A stretch of DNA of 16,485 bases. Source: an uncultured Collinsella sp. (GTDB taxonomy: Bacteria; Actinomycetota; Coriobacteriia; Coriobacteriales; Coriobacteriaceae). Location of the stretch: NCBI GenBank assembly GCA_900766165.1, contig CAAFUK010000059.1:1-16485 (forward strand), in the 5' to 3' direction. Within the stretch, counting starts at the first letter, position 1; each line of letters starts with the position of its first letter. Position numbers and translations under genes: made by a program. This document shows positions 13,012 through 16,485 of this stretch, piece by piece. The notes beneath the pieces were generated by a model. It had not been told where the DNA came from, searched no databases, and saw only the letters and a program-made list of their open reading frames with translations.

Positions 13012-16000
13012 ATGTCCAACGCACCCACGCACTCTGTCCACAGCGCAATCGCAACAGGCCCGCTGCTCCTACTCCTCTTCCTACTCATCAGTTGCTTGGC
13101 TCCGAGACCCGCACTTGCCATCGACGGGTACGATCAGCTCGGCTTTCGCACCATTAGCGACGATTGTGGGCCCTTCTTCATCGGTAAGTACGAGGCTCAA
13201 GACGCCTCGATCGCGTACTGTATGAACCAGGAACGTCCCGGTCCCACCAAGCCGGGTGGCCCATGGCTCAACTTTGATCAGGGCTGGGTATGGCTCGACG
13301 ACGAGTTCGCGGCGATCGTTTGTCACGGATATCCTTCCGCAACGTCATTTGGCGGTTACAGCCTGTCGCACGATCGCGCCCGTGCCGCCACTCAACTTGC
13401 CGTATGGATGCTTAACGGCACCACCCATGTCGACGGCACTTACTCCTATACAACAGCTCAAGGCAAAACAAAGAGCGGGCATTTTACCGCCGACAATGAG
13501 GTTGTGGCTGCCGCACGGTGGCTTCACGACAATGCAAAATCGGGAGGCATCAAAGCCGCTCCGCACCGCGCACGGCGCTATTTGGGACCCATATCGGGCG
13601 GCAGCAAACGTCAAGACATGCTCTACGTGCTGCCAGCGGTCTCTGTTTCTTTCCAAAAGAAGTCCGCGAACACCGTCATTACCAGCGGAAACGGCACCTA
13701 TCAGTTTGACGGGGCAACATTCGATATCTTCGAGAGCGTGAGCGACGCGCGCGTGGGCACGCTCAAAATGGACGGCAACGGCCGAGCACAGGCAACACTT
13801 TTACCTAACACGGCATACTACCTGGTAGAGACAAAGGCACCGGCAGGCTATATCCCTCGACGCGACCGCATCCCCTTTACCACGGAAGGCAATGGTGGTC
13901 ATGTCACAATCGATGAGCAGCCAGGCACCATCACGTTGCGCATCGTAAAAACCGACGCCGCAACGGGCGCTGGAGCCCAAGCGGGGACCTCGCTTGCCGG
14001 TGCCGAGTTTACCTGCGTCTCTCAATCCACCCCCGGATGGACGCAAACCCTCACGACCGACGAAAACGGTCGAGCGGCCCTTGATAACGTTCCCCTGGGA
14101 ACCTTCACCATCTATGAGTCGAAGGCCCCCGAGGGCTACCTGCTGCCCAGCGACAGCTGGACCTACACCGTTGGAGCCGACCAGCTGGGCGACTCGGGCG
14201 TCGTCGAGCTCGAATCTCGCGTTTCCGATATTCCGATTGCATTTGACCTTGAGATTTCCAAATTCAAAGATCATGGCAACAGCGATCAGTCTGGCTTGGA
14301 GCAGCCCGCGGAAGGCGTTGTCTTTGAAGTCATCAGCAATAGCTCACAACAGGTTGTTGGAACGTTAACCACAAATATCTATGGTTTTGCCTCCACCAAA
14401 GACCAGCCCGGAGCATGGTTCGGCGCGGGCAAGCGGCCCGACGGCGCCCACGGAGCCATCCCCTACGACCGTGCCGGCTATACACTTCGGGAGGTCCCAG
14501 AATCCGTCCCCGAAGGCTTTAAACAGGCAGGAGAATGGACCGTCTCGGCTGAACAGATTGCCGACGGTGCCGAGCTTCAGTACATCGTGGACAACCATGC
14601 CCTATCGACACATCTCCAGATTGCTAAGCGCGACGCCCAAACCGGTGCCGCGGTTCCCCTTGCAGGCTTTAGCTTCCAGTTGCTCGGCAGCAACCACGAG
14701 CCCATCTCGCAAACGTGCTGGTATCCGTCCCACAATGTCCTGAACACCTTTACGACCGACGCAACTGGTACCGTCACGCTGCCCGAGTCTCTTAACCCGG
14801 GCACCTACTACGTGCGAGAAGTCTCGGCAAAGAAACCTTATCTTGTCGGAGAGGATCTCGAGATAACAATCCCCGCCGACAGGTATCTAACGCCCGTTGC
14901 GATTGCCTCATACTTCGACGATGCGGCAACCGGAAGCATCGAAATCGTAAAGTCCGACGCTACCGACGGGCGCAAACTCATGGGGGCTGTATTTGATATC
15001 CGAGCCGCAGGCGATATTATTCGCCCCGACGGCAGTATCGTTGCCCTGGACGGCGAAACCGTCGCCACCGTAACGACTGACGAGCAGGGGTCCGCCCGTG
15101 CGAGCCATCTTTCGCTGGGATGTGGAACCGCATGCTACGAAGTCGTTGAGACCCAAGCGCCCGAAGGATATCTCCTAGACCAAAGTCCCCATACGGTCGA
15201 GCTGTCATATGCCGACCAGACAACGTCCGTCATCGAAGCCCATCTCGGAGTATCCGACGATTTCACCAAGATCGATATCTCAAAAGTCGACCTAACCGGA
15301 AAACAAGAGGTGGAGGGCGCTCAGCTCACCCTATATGGACAAGACGAAACCGAAATAGACTCCTGGACCTCATCCGATAAACCGCACCGTATCGAACATC
15401 TTGCGCCCGGCACCTACACGTTGCGCGAAATGATGTCCCCGCGAACCTACGACCTTGCCGAGGAGATAACGTTTGAAGTGAAGGCTACGGGAGAAGTCCA
15501 ATCTTTCGCAATGAAGGACGCACCGATCGAGATCAAGGGACAGGTCGACAAGCGTCAAGAAATTGCCCAGCCCACCGGGGATGGCCTCTTGGCTAACGGC
15601 GATGGCAAAAACCGCGCCGCGACACAAGCCGATGCGGAAGGGTTTTTCTCCTACACCGTCGATGCGCGAAACGAGTCGACCACCTGGGTTGATGAGTTCA
15701 CGATTACCGATGATCTTGAGTGCGCCAAGGACGGTACGGCAAGACTCGTCTCAATCGAAACCCCTATTGCCATCGGCGACCTCAACGGTCTGTGCAACGT
15801 GTGGTACCGCACAACGCCACTGGGCTCGTCAGGCATCGACGAACAGGCAAACGCAACACTTGACGATGGACATGAAAACCCCTGGCTTGAGTCCGACGAA
15901 GTTAAAGAGAGCTTGGGCGGGGACCGTCGTCTCGTTGATTACGAAGGCTGGCAACTCTGGAAAACCGATGTCCCGACCACAAAATCAATCACGCTTGAGG

Positions 16001-16443
16001 TAAAAGAGCTCGACCTTCCCGTCGATACCATCGTAACGGGCATTCGCCTTGAGTACGGTGCGGTGGACGCCGACTTTGCAACCAGGTGCGACGAAGATTC
16101 TTGGAAGCGCGAAGACCTTAAAAACGAACATGACGATCTCGATGACGCCAAGGCAACCCTCGGTACAGACGCCCGGAGTGCAGTAGTCCATATGCAGGCA
16201 ACTTCTTCCTATACGCCCCAGGCACCAGTTGCCAACAGCGCCCGTGTCGACCTCTGTCGCAACGGCGGCGGCGATAAACTTGAGTCACATGACGAGGACC
16301 GTGTCATTCAACGCTGTACCCTACCGCAGGACCTACCGGCAACAGGATCAGCTCCCATCGCCGCTTGCATCACCGCGCTCCTGACCTCGGGTGCCGCAGC
16401 CCTATGGTTCGCTCGCCTTAGGTCAATCCCAAAGAAGCGCTAG
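13012..16443 (+). CDS. LPxTG-anchored multi-CnaB adhesin with thioester-type N-terminal domain
   Basis: This 1143-residue secreted surface protein has a signal peptide with probable cleavage after ALA (residue 36). Next is a domain with YCMNQ (Cys70) and RAATQLAVWML (Gln128), the pattern of thioester (TQXA) domains that bind host surfaces covalently. Six CnaB/SpaA-like domains follow, each with a Lys near the start and a Glu in the E-box: K216 or K217/E273 (ETKAPAGY), K313/E369, K417/E494, K539/E603, K647/E713 and K758/E806, suited to intramolecular isopeptide bonds. A longer non-repeated domain (about 845-1085) precedes LPATG (1108-1112), a hydrophobic helix and the basic tail RSIPKKR, a standard sortase substrate end. 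No VYPK-like pilin polymerisation motif is seen, so a tip adhesin or single-chain adhesin fits better than a pilus backbone. AAGGAG lies 5 nt before ATG 13012. No sortase gene is in the window. Confidence 0.93.
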   Translation: MSNAPTHSVHSAIATGPLLLLLFLLISCLAPRPALAIDGYDQLGFRTISDDCGPFFIGKYEAQDASIAYCMNQERPGPTKPGGPWLNFDQGWVWLDDEFAAIVCHGYPSATSFGGYSLSHDRARAATQLAVWMLNGTTHVDGTYSYTTAQGKTKSGHFTADNEVVAAARWLHDNAKSGGIKAAPHRARRYLGPISGGSKRQDMLYVLPAVSVSFQKKSANTVITSGNGTYQFDGATFDIFESVSDARVGTLKMDGNGRAQATLLPNTAYYLVETKAPAGYIPRRDRIPFTTEGNGGHVTIDEQPGTITLRIVKTDAATGAGAQAGTSLAGAEFTCVSQSTPGWTQTLTTDENGRAALDNVPLGTFTIYESKAPEGYLLPSDSWTYTVGADQLGDSGVVELESRVSDIPIAFDLEISKFKDHGNSDQSGLEQPAEGVVFEVISNSSQQVVGTLTTNIYGFASTKDQPGAWFGAGKRPDGAHGAIPYDRAGYTLREVPESVPEGFKQAGEWTVSAEQIADGAELQYIVDNHALSTHLQIAKRDAQTGAAVPLAGFSFQLLGSNHEPISQTCWYPSHNVLNTFTTDATGTVTLPESLNPGTYYVREVSAKKPYLVGEDLEITIPADRYLTPVAIASYFDDAATGSIEIVKSDATDGRKLMGAVFDIRAAGDIIRPDGSIVALDGETVATVTTDEQGSARASHLSLGCGTACYEVVETQAPEGYLLDQSPHTVELSYADQTTSVIEAHLGVSDDFTKIDISKVDLTGKQEVEGAQLTLYGQDETEIDSWTSSDKPHRIEHLAPGTYTLREMMSPRTYDLAEEITFEVKATGEVQSFAMKDAPIEIKGQVDKRQEIAQPTGDGLLANGDGKNRAATQADAEGFFSYTVDARNESTTWVDEFTITDDLECAKDGTARLVSIETPIAIGDLNGLCNVWYRTTPLGSSGIDEQANATLDDGHENPWLESDEVKESLGGDRRLVDYEGWQLWKTDVPTTKSITLEVKELDLPVDTIVTGIRLEYGAVDADFATRCDEDSWKREDLKNEHDDLDDAKATLGTDARSAVVHMQATSSYTPQAPVANSARVDLCRNGGGDKLESHDEDRVIQRCTLPQDLPATGSAPIAACITALLTSGAAALWFARLRSIPKKR

Positions 16444-16450
16444 CGCGATG

Positions 16451-16485
16451 AAAAAGCGGGGGGGGCCGCCCCCCCCCCCCCCCCC
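16451..16485 (+). terminator. Truncated G/C-homopolymer hairpin at the window end
   Basis: Just after the adhesin stop codon, AAAAAGC is followed by eight G, CCG and then seventeen C up to the last base. A G-run facing a C-run behind an A-tract is what the first part of an intrinsic terminator looks like; the closing U-tract is missing. The unequal runs suggest that the C tract is partly a sequencing or assembly artefact at a contig end. Confidence 0.45.

Noticed and set aside
12726..13121. Minus-strand open frame of 131 codons opposite the adhesin start.
   Set aside because: It starts within the adhesin signal-peptide region, covers the tRNA-Gly promoter, has no ribosome-binding site and resembles no known family.

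Overview
The window looks like a chromosomal segment of a high-GC, anaerobic, Gram-positive actinobacterium of the Coriobacteriia, most likely Collinsella or a close relative. This is inferred from the high-GC coding style, an LPxTG surface adhesin, a Tat lipoprotein, and the familiar look of the housekeeping proteins. No rRNA or other decisive marker is present. Every protein gene except the last reads on the minus strand. No CRISPR array, complete insertion sequence or prophage is visible.

Layout in minus-strand transcription order, from right to left: tRNA-Gly(CCC) with its own promoter and terminator (12757-12596); a hairpin-rich repeat island (12590-12317); purB with a strong terminator (12214-10792); a two-gene sensory unit of a periplasmic substrate-binding protein and a membrane diguanylate cyclase, with an ATGA overlap (10763-8095); a TSCPD-domain protein coupled by TAATG to a Tat-exported lipoprotein (7981-6507); an OmpR-type response regulator and its histidine kinase (6353-4053); purC abutting a small two-helix membrane protein, closed by a terminator (3943-2418); an M29 metallo-aminopeptidase (2390-1110); tRNA-Lys(UUU), whose promoter overlaps the end of the peptidase gene, with its terminator (1119-964); a second hairpin-rich island (960-822); an AT-rich TraX-family gene (809-159); and the possible start of one more gene at the left edge. 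On the plus strand a 1143-residue multi-CnaB, LPxTG-anchored adhesin fills 13012-16443. The window ends inside a G/C homopolymer hairpin just after it.

The genes are mostly a mix of purine synthesis (purB, purC), signalling and surface functions, with no single pathway joining them. The most unusual structure is non-coding. Both tRNA genes are followed, in the same order, by a terminator, a stray T-arm sequence, a run of short hairpins, and a second copy of the 3' end of that same tRNA. The tRNA-Gly island has this tRNA end twice, inside a perfect 52-bp direct repeat. The two islands share sequence blocks although the tRNAs differ, which points to a repeat family or small mobile cassette tied to tRNA 3' ends.
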